Positions 10,828 to 21,156 of a stretch of DNA of 64,000 nucleotides are shown in pieces. The DNA comes from Eutreptiella sp. 'Long Island Sound 2002' (lineage: Eukaryota; Euglenozoa; Euglenophyceae; Eutreptiales; Eutreptiaceae): NCBI GenBank assembly GCA_964036045.1, contig OZ038383.1, forward strand, positions 69,596,588-69,660,587, in the 5' to 3' direction. How positions within the stretch are numbered: the first letter of the stretch is position 1; each line of letters begins with the position of its first letter. The translations under genes were made by a program, and so were the position numbers. The notes beneath the pieces were generated by a model that had not been told where the DNA came from, ran no database searches, and was given only the letters and a program-made list of their open reading frames with translations.

Positions 10828-11995
10828 ACAGTGCAGCGTGCACAGTGCATGCGTACGGTGTGTACAGTGTGCATGTTCACAGTTCGTGTGTGCAGCGTGC
10901 ACAATGCGTGCACGCAGTGCGCACAGTGCGTGCGTGCAGTGTGCACAATGCGCGCGTGCAGCGTGCACAATGTGTGCGTGCAGTTTGCAGAATGCGTGCG
11001 TGCAGCGTGCACAATGCGTGCGTGCAGTTTGCACAATGCGCGCGTGCAGTGTGCATAGTAGGCGCGTGCAGTTTGCACAATGCGTGCGTGCAGTTTGCAC
11101 AATGCGTGCGTGCAGTGTGCACAATGCGTGCGTGCAGTTTGCACAAAGCGTGCGTGCAGTTTGCACAATGTGTGCGTGCAGCATGCACAATGCATGCATG
11201 CAGTTTGCACAATGCGTGCGTGCAGTGTGCACAGTACGTGCGTGCAGCGTGCACAATGTGTGCGTGCAGTTTGCACAATGCGTGCGTGCAGCGTGCACAA
11301 TGCCTGCGTGCAGTTTGCACAATGCGCGCGTGCAGTGTGCACAGTAGGCACGTGCAGTTTGCACAATGCGTGCGTGCAGTTTGCACAATGCGTGTGTGCA
11401 GCGTGCACAATGCGTGCGTGCAGTTTGCACAATGCGTGCGCGCAGTGTGCACAGTGCGTGCGTGCAGCGTGCACAATGTGTGCGTGCAGTTTCCACAATG
11501 CGTGCGTGCAGTGTGCACAATGCGTGCGTGCAGTTTGCACAATGCGCGCGTGCAGTGTGCACAGTAGGTGCGTGCAGTTTGCACAATGGGTGCCTGCAGT
11601 TTGCACAATGCGTGCGTGCAGCGTGCACAATGCGTGCTTGCAGTTTGCACAATGCGTGCGTGCAGTGTGCACAGTGCGTGCTTGCAGCATGCACAATGTG
11701 TGCGTGCAGTTTGCACAATGCGTGCGTGCAGCGTGCACAATGCGTGCATGCAGTTTGCACAATGCGCACGTGCACCGTGCACAGTAGGCGCGTGCAGTTT
11801 GCACAATGCGTGCCTGCAGTTTGCACAATGCGTGCATGCAGCTGGCACAATGCGTGCGTGCAGTTTGCACAATGCGTGCGTGCAGTGTGCACAGTGCGTG
11901 CGTGCAGCATGCACAATGCGTGCGTGCAGTTTGCACAATGCGTGTGTGCGTGCAGTTTGCACAATGCGTGCGTGCAGTGTGCACAGTGCGTGCCG
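10828..11995 (+). repeat. 22-bp minisatellite with 220-bp higher-order repeats
   Basis: About 53 copies of a 22-base unit of the form gcagtttgcacaatgcgtgc plus gt, with variants gtgtgcacag and gcgtgcacaa. A marker variant (agtagg) sits at 11057, 11343, 11563 and 11783: spacings 286, 220 and 220, that is 13, 10 and 10 units. The order of variant units repeats between the last three blocks. Because 22 is not a multiple of 3, every frame cycles through the same 22-residue Cys-rich string and stays open; this is not coding. Confidence 0.9.
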
Positions 11996-13110
11996 AGTGG
12001 GAGCCCCAAGAATGGTTAATTTCTGCACACAGTGCACGCGGCGCCTGTTAGGCCCCCTTCCTTTATCGCGGAGCCTGCATCAGAGCCAGAGAGGGGCATC
12101 GCCTCCATTCCAAGCTGGTGGTCCTCTCACGCACTGTGTCGGGTGTGGTACAGTGCAGCTGCAGCGTGCATCAAACCTTCAAACAGATTATCGGACGGCC
12201 AGCATCCCCCCCCTGCCCCCCCTGAACCTTCTTCATGCTCCATCCCTGGTCAGCAGGCTCAACAATGAAGACGATCCCAGAGTATGCAGAGAGGCGTTTG
12301 TCCAACAGCCTCCAACTGCACTTTTGACGGAAAGGCCATAACACCCCTCCTGCCCAACCCATGCCCCAACACCCCAGAACAACGGTTAAAAGCCCACATG
12401 AACCCTCAGCAAGCCCCAACAGCCCCAAGCAATCCTCAACACCCCTCAATACCCCTGACTGGTCACGGTCCAATACCCCCCTTTCTTGGACCGCTCCTGC
12501 CAAAATAGTCCAACTCTTGGCCAAACGAACAAACGCACGACAACACAATACATGGAGAGGCCAAAAATACCTCGGATGAACAGGTGCACCCCTACACCAC
12601 AGCTCCACCCTGAGGGGAATAAAAAGTGTTTGCAGGCGCATCCATTATCAAGTAAGGACAGGATTGTTCCACAGGCCTGCCCATCCTTGAGAGGTTGATG
12701 AAGGAGGGTGCGGTTAGCATGTGCTGGATGTGTACTACGACCAAATGCTTCACATCTATTCATCTACGAAAATGCAAAATGTGTTCATTGTCCAATCCTT
12801 GCAGCCAGGCCGCCCTCAAGCGGCTAGCTAATGCCCATATTGACACTGTGCCGCCAACGCACTGCAGCTCTTGCCCTGAAACCCAGCCACAGTGTGCCGT
12901 TGTGTGGGTCAAACCCATCAATTTTGGAAACCACAATCAGACTTTCCACACTGCAGCAATGTTCGGCTACGCTCCACCGCGTCCTTTCCGCTCTCTGTCA
13001 GGGCACTCTTTTGTTTTCCACAACTCTCATTGTGACCATGGCGCTTGGGCACAACTCATTTGCACATGAACATGGGACCAAAGACCAATCTGCTGCTCCC
13101 TCCTGCCCTT
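11996..13110. other. Unique sequence without a supported gene
   Basis: Several overlapping short open frames exist on both strands, the longest ~150 codons on the minus strand, but none has a recognisable motif. It lies between two blocks of the same 22-bp minisatellite. Confidence 0.4.
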
Positions 13111-13257
13111 TCACTGTGCACAGTGCGTGCATGCAGTAGGCACAGTGTGTGCGTGCGTGCAGCGTGCAGAATGCGTGTGTGCGTGCAGCGTGCACAATGC
13201 GTGCCTGCAATGTGCACAATGCGTGCGCGCAGCGTGCACAATGCGTGCGTGCAGTGT
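13111..13257 (+). repeat. Second short block of the 22-bp minisatellite
   Basis: Six to seven degenerate units (gtgcagcgtgcacaatgcgt type) with some 4-base gtgc insertions. A further one to two units lie at 14066-14105, right after an (aat)n run. Confidence 0.75.
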
Positions 13258-13397
13258 AAAACGCAATGCCAAAGGCACGAGCAAAAGCTCCACAGTGTCA
13301 AAAAGACACAATCTGAGTCGGGAACGGACAAACAGCGAGGGTGTTCTGTCACCCAGACCGAGAGATTTTCGCTGAAACCCTTAGCAGACAGAAGGCA

Positions 13398-14038
13398 CTA
13401 ATATTGTGAAGACTCCTGTGTGTGCGTGCACCCACCTCCCCTGCCCAAACTCACAGCGAACGAGGCTCCCTCCAGGGCCCAGGGGTTCAAACTGTGGTAG
13501 TCGCACAGCGACTCTAAATGCAGGGCCCGTAACCGGCACGTTAGTGGCATATACCACCACTCCCATTTGTAGTGTTTGTACCCGAAACCCAGCACTAGAC
13601 CCCTGATGTTATGGCCGCGGCACTGCGTGCTGTTGCACAACTGCAAGGCTTTATGTACAAGGGTCGGGATCATTGCCTGCAAAACGAGGGGGCAGTTTGG
13701 CGACCAACAGTCCGGCCATCTGTCCCACATTTCCGGGTTGAAAAACGGCTCTGCTGGTGGTACCCGCTTCATGGTTAGAGACAGGGTGTCGGTGCACATC
13801 ACAGAACCTTCACCCCAGTTCAAGAACTGGCTCTCAGGCTCCCACTTAAAGGGCACCTCGTAAAGTATATGTTGAAAAATCTCCACAAAGTGCCGCACAG
13901 CCGGCAAGAGGGATTCCGGGACATTGCAGAATCCCAGGTAAGTGTTGTCCATATACCTGGTGAACAACGCTGCTGCGAAGACATTGTCAACCGCTACGGC
14001 AGCGCCCGTCTCCGCAATCATACACTTCAAGGGTGAAA
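13398..14038 (-). pseudogene. Reverse-transcriptase-like fragment with YMDN in place of YxDD
   Basis: A 200-residue minus-strand stretch has normal protein composition, unlike its surroundings. It contains AAALFTRYMDNTYLGF, then VRHFVEIFQHILYEVPFKWE, PESQFLNWGEG and a segment rich in Trp and Tyr (GFGYKHYKWEWW). The R-Y-x-D-[D/N] box followed by an FxEIF...YEV...FL.WGE stretch resembles the palm and thumb of some RT families that read (F/Y)xRYxDD. The second Asp is replaced by Asn, so a polymerase would be weakened or dead. The N-terminal side is cut by an (aat)n microsatellite at 14040. TAG/TAA follows at the C-terminus. It could also be an unrelated unknown protein. Confidence 0.4.
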
Positions 14039-14039
14039 T

Positions 14040-14105
14040 ATTCAATAATAATAATAATAAATATTCGTGCGTGCAGTGTGCACAGTTGGTGCGTGCTTGC
14101 AACAT
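14040..14105 (+). repeat. (AAT)n microsatellite joined to 22-bp minisatellite units
   Basis: ataataataataataaata at 14047-14065, immediately followed by gtgcgtgcagtgtgcacag. It marks the break point of the RT-like fragment. Confidence 0.7.
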
Positions 14106-14459
14106 GGGATGTGCACGGGGCAAACGGTGCATAGGGGGTGTTCCTAGCCGCGGCTAGCCACGGCTCGGTGGGTTGACCCGCCCCCTCCCCTCCCCCCCAC
14201 CCCTCTCCCGGCCCCCCTTGGCTGGCCACGGCTGGCTAGAACTGGCTGGGGGGAAATTTTGGCAAAAATCAAGGAAAATGAAGAAAAAGCAGCCACACTT
14301 GGGGTCCCTACGGTGCAAATCATCCCCTTTTGGCTTGTGGCTATGTATGCAAGTGCATTTGGGGCCACTAGGTTGTGTGGCCTCTTTTGAAGTGCAAAAT
14401 GACGCGCCCTCCCTCGAATGCTCAATTTAATTCATTAATTTTATTTTCACGTACAGCTG

Positions 14460-14670
14460 AAGACACACAATGTGGCATACTTCAACACAAAAAAAAATTC
14501 TCAACACAAAGTTTTTTTTTTCAACACGAAAGTTTTGAACACAAAATTTTCGAACACAAAAATTGTTGTGTTGAAAAACATGTTTCAACATGGAATGGTT
14601 GCATTGAACAAAAAGTTTATCGTTGAAAATTTTTTTTGTGTTGGACACATCATCATCATCATCATCATTA
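14460..14670 (+). repeat. AT-rich cluster of caacacaaaa/tttt repeats ending in (ATC)n
   Basis: Repeated caacacaaa, cgaacacaaaa and the complementary ttgtgttgaaa alternate with T-runs, allowing partial hairpins. The block ends in catcatcatcatcatcatca near 14650. No coding signal. Confidence 0.6.
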
Positions 14671-14985
14671 GATCTTGAGAGCAGGCAAAATGCAAGGCCC
14701 AACAATATGGTGGCTAGGTGACTGGGTGGTTGGGTGGCTGGGTGGCTGGGCAGCTAGCTAGGTGGCTGCGTGGCTGGGCGGCTGGGTGGCTACATGGCTA
14801 GAATGATGTGATGTGACCTGATCTTGACAGCAAAGGCAAAGAGGCAAAATGCGAAAATGCAAGGCCCAACCCAATATGGTGGCTACACAGCTAGGTGGCT
14901 GGGTGGCAAGGTGGTTGGCCAGGTGGCTGGCTGGCTACGTGGCTGGGTGGCTGGGTGACCGTGTGGCTGGCTGGAGCCCCCCCCC
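14670..14985 (+). repeat. 8-bp ggctgggt minisatellite in two blocks
   Basis: Blocks at 14702-14810 and 14876-14975 of tggctgggtggctaggtggc type. Each is preceded by the same direct repeat (atcttgagagcaggcaaaat near 14673; atcttgacagcaaaggcaaa near 14822, both leading to gcaaggcccaac), so the whole segment is a ~150-bp duplication. A C-run follows at 14979. Confidence 0.65.
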
Positions 14986-15650
14986 CCCCCCACCCACCCC
15001 CTCCCCCCCACTGACCCGAACACGCCCATACCATCAAGAGCCGAGGCGTGATATGTTGCTTCTTCTTGTTTTCTCTTGATGCGTTACCCGCAAGCTCCAA
15101 CACTTGGCGCTCAAGAACTCCAACACACCAGCCACATACACAGGTGCTACCTTGCCAACACTGGAAGAATACCGCCAGTTTGCGGGATACACGACATGGC
15201 TTTGAGAAGAGAAGTGGAGCATCATGCATCATGCATCATGCATTGCAACCGCAGCAGAATCATCAACCAACACAACGGCAAGCCAAACCACCACTTGAAT
15301 GGAGAGATGGGACAGGCGGGCAAAAAATGACCGACACAACTGTGATATTTCCTCTGTGATATTTCAAGTATGATATTTCTAGCATAGACCCACAAGCTCC
15401 CTAACGCTTGCTTCTGTCCTCCACCACTGCGTTGAACTTAAGCATTCCCATACAATTCACCCAAAATACCATCAATATGCAAATGCAAATGTGTGTACAA
15501 CGCAATGCCAAAGGCAACAGGCAAAGGCTCAAAAGATGCATGGAGTTGTCTTGTTGGGTTCCACAAATCACTCAGGTTGGTAATCACGACGAAATCACAA
15601 CAAAATCACTCTAATCCACATTTGTGGCTTCAAAAGTGGAAATATGGCTA
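14986..15650. other. Unique sequence, no gene recognised
   Basis: Short open frames only. There is a small gcatcatgcatcatgcatca run at 15219. At 15503 the string cgcaatgccaaaggca repeats one at 13262. Confidence 0.4.
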
Positions 15651-16330
15651 TTTAGGGGCATTTTTTGCACCCTCCGGAGGATTATCTTGAAAAAAAGGCA
15701 TGTAGGGTCACAATTTGTAGCTTGGCAAGCCTAACAGAGTTCTAGGGAAATTTTTTCATTAATGCCAAATCACACGAACGCACAACAACATCAATGAAAT
15801 CAACCATTGTGGGTTCAAAAGTGCAAATACAGCTGTTTGGGAGATTGTTGGCACCCTCCGGATAATTATCTCGAGTAAAGGTCATGTAGGGTCACATTTT
15901 GTTGCTTGGCAAGCCTCACCTAGCTCAAGGGACAAACTTGATCAACTTGAGATCACACAAACGCGTGGCTGTATCACTTTAATCAACATTCATGTGTTTA
16001 AGGGTGCAAATACAGCTGTTTTGGGCCTTTTTTGGCACCCTCCGGGTTATTATCTGGGGTAAAAGGCATGCACGGTCACAAATTGTTGCTTGCCAAGCCT
16101 CACGTAGCATTGAGGACAAACTTCATCTATTTGAAATCACACGAAAGCGCGACCGTATCACTTTAATCAACATTTATGTGTTCAAAACTGCAAATATAGC
16201 TGTTTTGGGCCTTTTTTGGGCGGAAAATGGTGTTTTATGGTCCTGTCGCTGCTGAAACACTTGTTCAGTGGCTTCAATGGCATGCAACACATCTGTCTTG
16301 GAGTTCAGCACCCTCAAGTTACGGGAAGGG
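15651..16330 (+). repeat. Second 184-bp repeat array, related to the 6.4-10.3 kb satellite
   Basis: Units anchored at gcaccctccgg lie at 15667, 15851 and 16035, exactly 184 apart. Each carries tgtagggtcacaatttg, cttggcaagcct, aatcacacgaacgc and gtgcaaatacagctgttttg. The last part (16250-16320) has ggcttcaatggcatgcaaca, as at 10173, tying this array to the end of the larger satellite. Confidence 0.75.
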
Positions 16331-16918
16331 GAACAAGTCTCACCATCCAGCCCTGAAATTCCCGGGTTTAGCACTTTCTGAGCACATTTAAGGTCATCCA
16401 TGGTGTATTTCGGCCTTTGAGGTGCTAAAAACGGATTTAGAGGGCTGCCACCATGAAGTAAGAGGTTGGTTTCCTTTGCAAGTGTCCAATGGTGCTCCAT
16501 GCAACATATGACGCTGCTTTCAAGGGTTCAAGAGGCAATGCGCATGAGTTATTTCCGGTTTTGGCACTTTGTGAGCACATTTAAGGTCATCCATGGTGTG
16601 TTTCTGCCTTTGAGGTGCTAAAAATGGATTTAGAGGGCTGCCACCATGAAGTAAGAGGTTGGCTTTCTTTGCAAGTGTCCAATGGTGCCTCCATGCAACA
16701 TATGACGTTGATTTCAAGGGTTCAAGAGGCAATGCACATGAGTTATTCCCGGTTTTAGCACTTTGTGAGCACATTTAAGGCCAACCATGGTGTGTTTCGG
16801 CCTTTGAGGTGCTAAAAACGGATTTAGAGGGCTGCCACCATGAAGTAAGAGGTTGGTTTCCTTTGCAAGTGTCCAATGGTGCTCCATGCCACATATGACG
16901 CTGATTTCAAGGGTTCAA
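16331..16918 (+). repeat. Three tandem units of about 193 bp
   Basis: The anchor agcacatttaagg occurs at 16381, 16574 and 16768. Each unit includes tttgaggtgctaaaaa, gggctgccaccatgaag and gcaagtgtccaatggtg. No coding function seen. The array ends where the family G start region begins. Confidence 0.8.
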
Positions 16919-16920
16919 GA

Positions 16921-17412
16921 GACCCAAAACAAGGAGTGCACATCTCTAGATGGCACTATAAAGGAGAGAGTGCCCATGTGGGCAGTTTTCCCATGACTGT
17001 AGGATATTTTCTAACTATTCTTTTCTGTGACTTCTACTGAGTAGATACATTGTCTATCTTTTCACCATTGGCTGCAGCCCTTAATGTTTTGGATTTGATC
17101 CTGAATTTCCTCTTCTTGCACTGTGGGTACTCCGGAGCTTTGGTCTATCGTTTAATTTCATCAAAACCTTGGCATTTGGAAAAACCTGAGCTACATCAAG
17201 AAGCAGCAGGAGCAAGTAGAGACACAGACAAAACAATATCATCAAGAGCATCAACAGTGGAAGCCTGTTTTAACTTTCTGGTACTAGAGATTTTCAGTCT
17301 TTGCGTACCTGCAACCCCGTGCAGTACAACCAATACGTCGAGACTGACAAGATTTCTGAAGGGCGGAAGAATACCATATGGACACCAAGGACACTGCCGA
17401 GAAGACAGCGCC
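16921..17412 (+). mobile_element. Family G 5' region, truncated fragment
   Basis: Aligns with 28458-28958 almost base for base, from the hexamer aaaaca near the start through the TATA-like box to accatatggacaccaagga. It breaks after cagcgccg, just inside the gag start. It is a 5' fragment without gag. Confidence 0.8.
16949..16985 (+). promoter_or_regulatory. TATA-like box inside a double hairpin, family G copy
   Basis: TATAAAG at 16957 sits in the loop of a GGCACT/AGTGCC stem, followed at once by the near-palindrome tgcccatgtgggca. The same arrangement is conserved at 28484-28520. Confidence 0.45.
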
Positions 17413-17536
17413 GTCAGATCGTAGTTCTCTTGACTTTTTTGTGCCAGTTCCAGCGCCGCATTCTGTCGCGGTACAGTAACTTGAGGCATCTTTTGTGTAT
17501 ATTCTCATCAACCAGGATGGGTGCAATCGGGTGCGT

Positions 17537-17872
17537 TCAGTATGATATGGATGCAATGTAGTCCAACATCTCAACAAGGCCCTTATACGAGGATACCTGA
17601 TGCGTAGTCAGGAACAGCGGTTGCCAACCAGGACTCGGTACTGGATCTTGCCCAATATCCAGGGGTAACCTGATGCTCGGTATTGGCGCTGGTCTGTCCG
17701 CAAGCAAGCCCAGGTCTCTTACTATCCCACGAAAGCTCCGTTTCATTCTGACCAGCGCTGCAGCCACATTGCCGATGCTGCCGATGAGCACATCTATGGT
17801 TTGGTGTCCTCTTAAGTACGGCAACCTGCACGGAATCTCAACGACGTCGTCACGTGCGCTTGCGCCTGGCCC
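17537..17872 (-). pseudogene. Unrecognised coding-like fragment
   Basis: The minus strand reads about 110 residues of ordinary composition (ARDDVVEIPCRLPYLRGHQT; IDVLIGSIGNVAAALVRMKR; LADRPAPIPSIRLPLDIGQD) and stops at 17537. The N-terminal side runs into the start of E copy 1 near 17870 with no start codon, so E may have inserted here. I do not recognise the family. Confidence 0.35.
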
Positions 17873-18480
17873 CAGAAAGAAAAAAAACCATATGTAAAAC
17901 GCGACGAAAAACTTTATAAGTAGCTGAAATTAAAGTTAAATTGCATAAGAAATGCCTAAAGCAAAGAGCACGCGGCGAAACGCGGTAAAACGCGGCGGCA
18001 AAAATTTGCAACTTAAATAGACAAATAAATAGCGCTGTAAGTGCCGTAACGTTAATACGAGCATAACGCCGTGCCCCTCATCGTCTAACACGCCGTATAC
18101 GCAGAGAAAACCGCGTCGAGCAATGCGCAAAACACGAAACAAAAATTTCCTAACACGCCACGCCCCTGCTCTCGCTCCCTCAAGCCCTCTTTTATTCACC
18201 ATGTACCTTACCCTCCCGCCCGTGCCCCACCCTCGACGCTTCTGCCTCCTTTTTGCCGCAGGTGGAACGTACGCGGCGTCAAGTCCAGGACAGCGAAACC
18301 ACAAAGGAGAAAACATCCACGACACCGCCACCAAAGTGGGGTAACATGTAAGGCAGTGATGAAGACATTGTCTTGCTGCCTGCAAGTGTGCGCGCGTTGG
18401 GTAGTGTATAAGTTTATTTCATTTGCAAAAGCCGAAGAAATATTTTAACAAATTTTGCAGCGGTTAGTAGGAGAAACCAA
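17873..18480 (+). other. E copy 1, 5' segment
   Basis: Contains repeated aaaacgcg-type strings (aaacgcggtaaaacgcgg near 17978), then a pyrimidine-rich stretch (18170-18250). It aligns with 46375-46990: taaaacgcgacgaaaaactt, agcgc(t/c)gtaa, aaatttttctaa-type runs and cgccgcgtcc appear in the same order. It may hold the start signals of E. Confidence 0.6.
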
Positions 18481-20480
18481 ACAAACCCAGGCAACAAACC
18501 AAACAAGGCAGCAGGACAGGACACCACAGCACCACACGGCAGCACAGCACTAAGGGGCACAGCACAGGGGAGCAGGGCACCAAGGGTGAGCAGAGCCGCA
18601 CAGCAACACCGCACAGGGCGGAGAGGACAGGGAACGCACAGCACGACACCCCAGGACGCAGACAGCACAAAGCACAGCGGCGAACAACAGCATGCAGCAA
18701 AACACCCCGGCAAAACACACACAGCGCGGGGTGACAAGACAAAACACAGCGCCGGGAGGCACGGGACCCCAGGACAAAGGACGGCGCCCCAGGGCACGAC
18801 AAAGCGCGCAACAGCACCAAACAGAGCAAAACAAAACAACACAACAGAGCGCACAACAACACAACGCCGGGCGGCACAACGCGCAGCAGCACGGCGCAGC
18901 GCAGCACCCAGGGACACACCACAGCGAACCACAGAAACACGACACCCGGAGCCACCAGGACCCACCAGGAGAGAACACAGGACAGCCAGGCCCAACAGCA
19001 AACACCCAAACACAACAGGCCACAACACAAAACACCAGCCAGCGCCACAGGGGCAAGAGAGCACCGCGTAGGGAGCAACGACACAGGCACACCACCACAG
19101 CACAGCACAAGGGGCGCCACGAAACGGCAAGCGCCCGGAGACACAGCACAAGGAACAACAGCACCGCAAGACAACACAGCACCGAGCCCAAGGGCAGACA
19201 GAGCGCAACAACCCGCCACAGTAGGGGACGAGGCAAAACGCGACCGAAGCACCGCAACGAAACAAACAACACAGCACAGAACCAAGAGACGCACCACGGC
19301 ACAACAGAGCACAAAACAGCACAGCGCAGCGGAAACCAGCACAGGAGTGCAACGCTACAGGGCCACGCCGAACAGCAAGACGCACCACGGCACAGCACCA
19401 AAGAGACAGAAACAGCACGGAGCACCACGGAAAGGCAAGGAAGAACGCAAAAAAAAAACCAGCAGAGAGCGCAGCAGCGTACAACAGCAAAGCACAACAA
19501 AAACAGCACAACAAGACCCAGCACAACACCGCGCCGAACAACACGGCGCAAGAACCCAGCCCGACACAAGAACGCCACACAGCACCGGGCAAAACCCAAA
19601 ATACACCACAGACCGCAGCACCACACGACCCGACGCATGACACCGCATGACACAGGGCACCACAACCAGCCGGGGGGGGGGGGGGGGGGCAGCACAACCA
19701 GTATACACCCGACAAAAAAAAAACCGCGCACAGCAGCCCCGGGGGGGGGGGCGGACAACACCACACGGCACCCCCGAACGGGGCAAAACACCACACCAAA
19801 AAAGAGACCAACACAACACACACCAACGCAAGGCAAAAAAGCACGACAAGACCCGGCGCAACAGGGCAGCCCCACCACAGCACCCAAGGGCAACGACAGG
19901 CTGCAATGGCCGCCGCAGAACACAACCACAGGACAAACCACACAAGCAGGTTACCAGAGGCAGCACGGGGAAGAGAAACGCCGCCAGCACGGCGCCGACG
20001 GACACAAGCAACAACACACAGAGAGCAGGCACAGGCATGGAGCACCGAACGACACAGCGCAAGCGAAAACCGGCCCCCGCCGGAGCACATCGCCCACAAC
20101 AACACACACCAACACACCCAACACCCCAAGACACACAAACGGGCCCGGCAACGCACAACCGGCACACCAAGGCAGGGGAAAAAAAAAGAAAGGAAGCGAA
20201 AAAAATGCCCCAAACAAACAAAAAACGAAAGAAAAGCAAGAAAGAACAAAAAGACGCAGGGGGGGGGCGCTGGGAGAAAAAAAAAAAGAGGGGGGGGACC
20301 ACAAGATGCCAAGGCCCAAGGCATCCCGGGCCGGAAAACACGGAACGCCAGAGACAACGTGGGGGCAGAAAAGGAAAAAAAAGCAGCAACAACCACAAAC
20401 CGGGCAACCCCAGCCCGGAGGGGGCCGAGCAGACAAAGAGAGCACCGAGACCGGCCAGAGGAAAGGGTGAGGCGCACCAA
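18481..20480 (+). repeat. E copy 1, T-poor body (cacagcac-rich) with G-runs
   Basis: Made largely of acagcacaac/cacagcacc strings with very little T, then A-run plus G-run blocks (G-runs near 19673, 19740, 20258 and 20288). The strand asymmetry removes stops in all six frames, which explains frames of 300-1,000 codons here. The plus-strand G-runs could form G-quadruplexes. Confidence 0.75.
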
Positions 20481-21156
20481 AACGCGCCCGCGAGGCCGGC
20501 CCGCCCGGCCTGGCCAAGAGGGGCGCGCACACCCACACACGCACGGGATCCCGGCATGGCGTCCTCTGACTGCAAAGGGGTGGTGTCAGCGTCCACACGA
20601 AACAACCCCGGTGCACCCGCGGAGTCCCCCGTGGAAAGACGGACGGTACAGGAAACCGGACGTGTCAGTGACCAGGTCCACATACGCAAACCACCGCAGC
20701 GCACGCAGCCCAAGACCGACGCCTGAGGGACCCGCCAGGGACAACCCCGTCGTGGAGCCCCTAAAGGGTACGACGCGGAGCGAGCCCACCGCCGCTGCTT
20801 TGGCAGCGGCCAGGGGCAGGCACAAAGAGCCGGGTTCTCGTCCGGCCCGCACTGGCCCTGCGCAGCCGCCCAGTAAATCTGGGGGCGCAAGCCCCGGGTT
20901 GGGGAAAAGGCCCCAAAGCATCAGGAAAGCCGACCAGAGCACCGAGAACGACCCGACCGGACGCGGCGCGGCGCACCTACACGGGGCCAAGAGGCACAAC
21001 AGCGAGGCACGCCGCCAGCCACAACCAATGCACACAAATAGATGCCAAGCAACAACGGCCACCGGGTGCCGCAAGCCCGGGCAGCGCGCACAACCCCCAA
21101 TGAATCACGGCACAGGAACGGGTGCCAGCCAACACCCAACCAGCAGACCGCACGCC
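20481..21156 (+). repeat. E conserved segment, copy 1
   Basis: Best-conserved part of E. It aligns closely with 48871-49555 (gtccacacgaaaca, gagtcccccgt, aaagacggacggt, caaccaccgcagcgcacgca-type strings, cgcagccgcccagtaaa). Not repetitive within itself. Absent from inverted copy 3. Confidence 0.75.

Noticed and set aside
10675-12037. Cys/His-rich proteins of 380-440 residues on the minus strand and similar on the plus strand
   Set aside because: 22-bp unit translated in all frames; identical 22-residue period in each frame.
18414-20540. 708-codon minus-strand Cys/Val-rich 'membrane protein'
   Set aside because: Mirror of the acagcac-rich body; no start context, no domain, overlapping open frames in the other phases.
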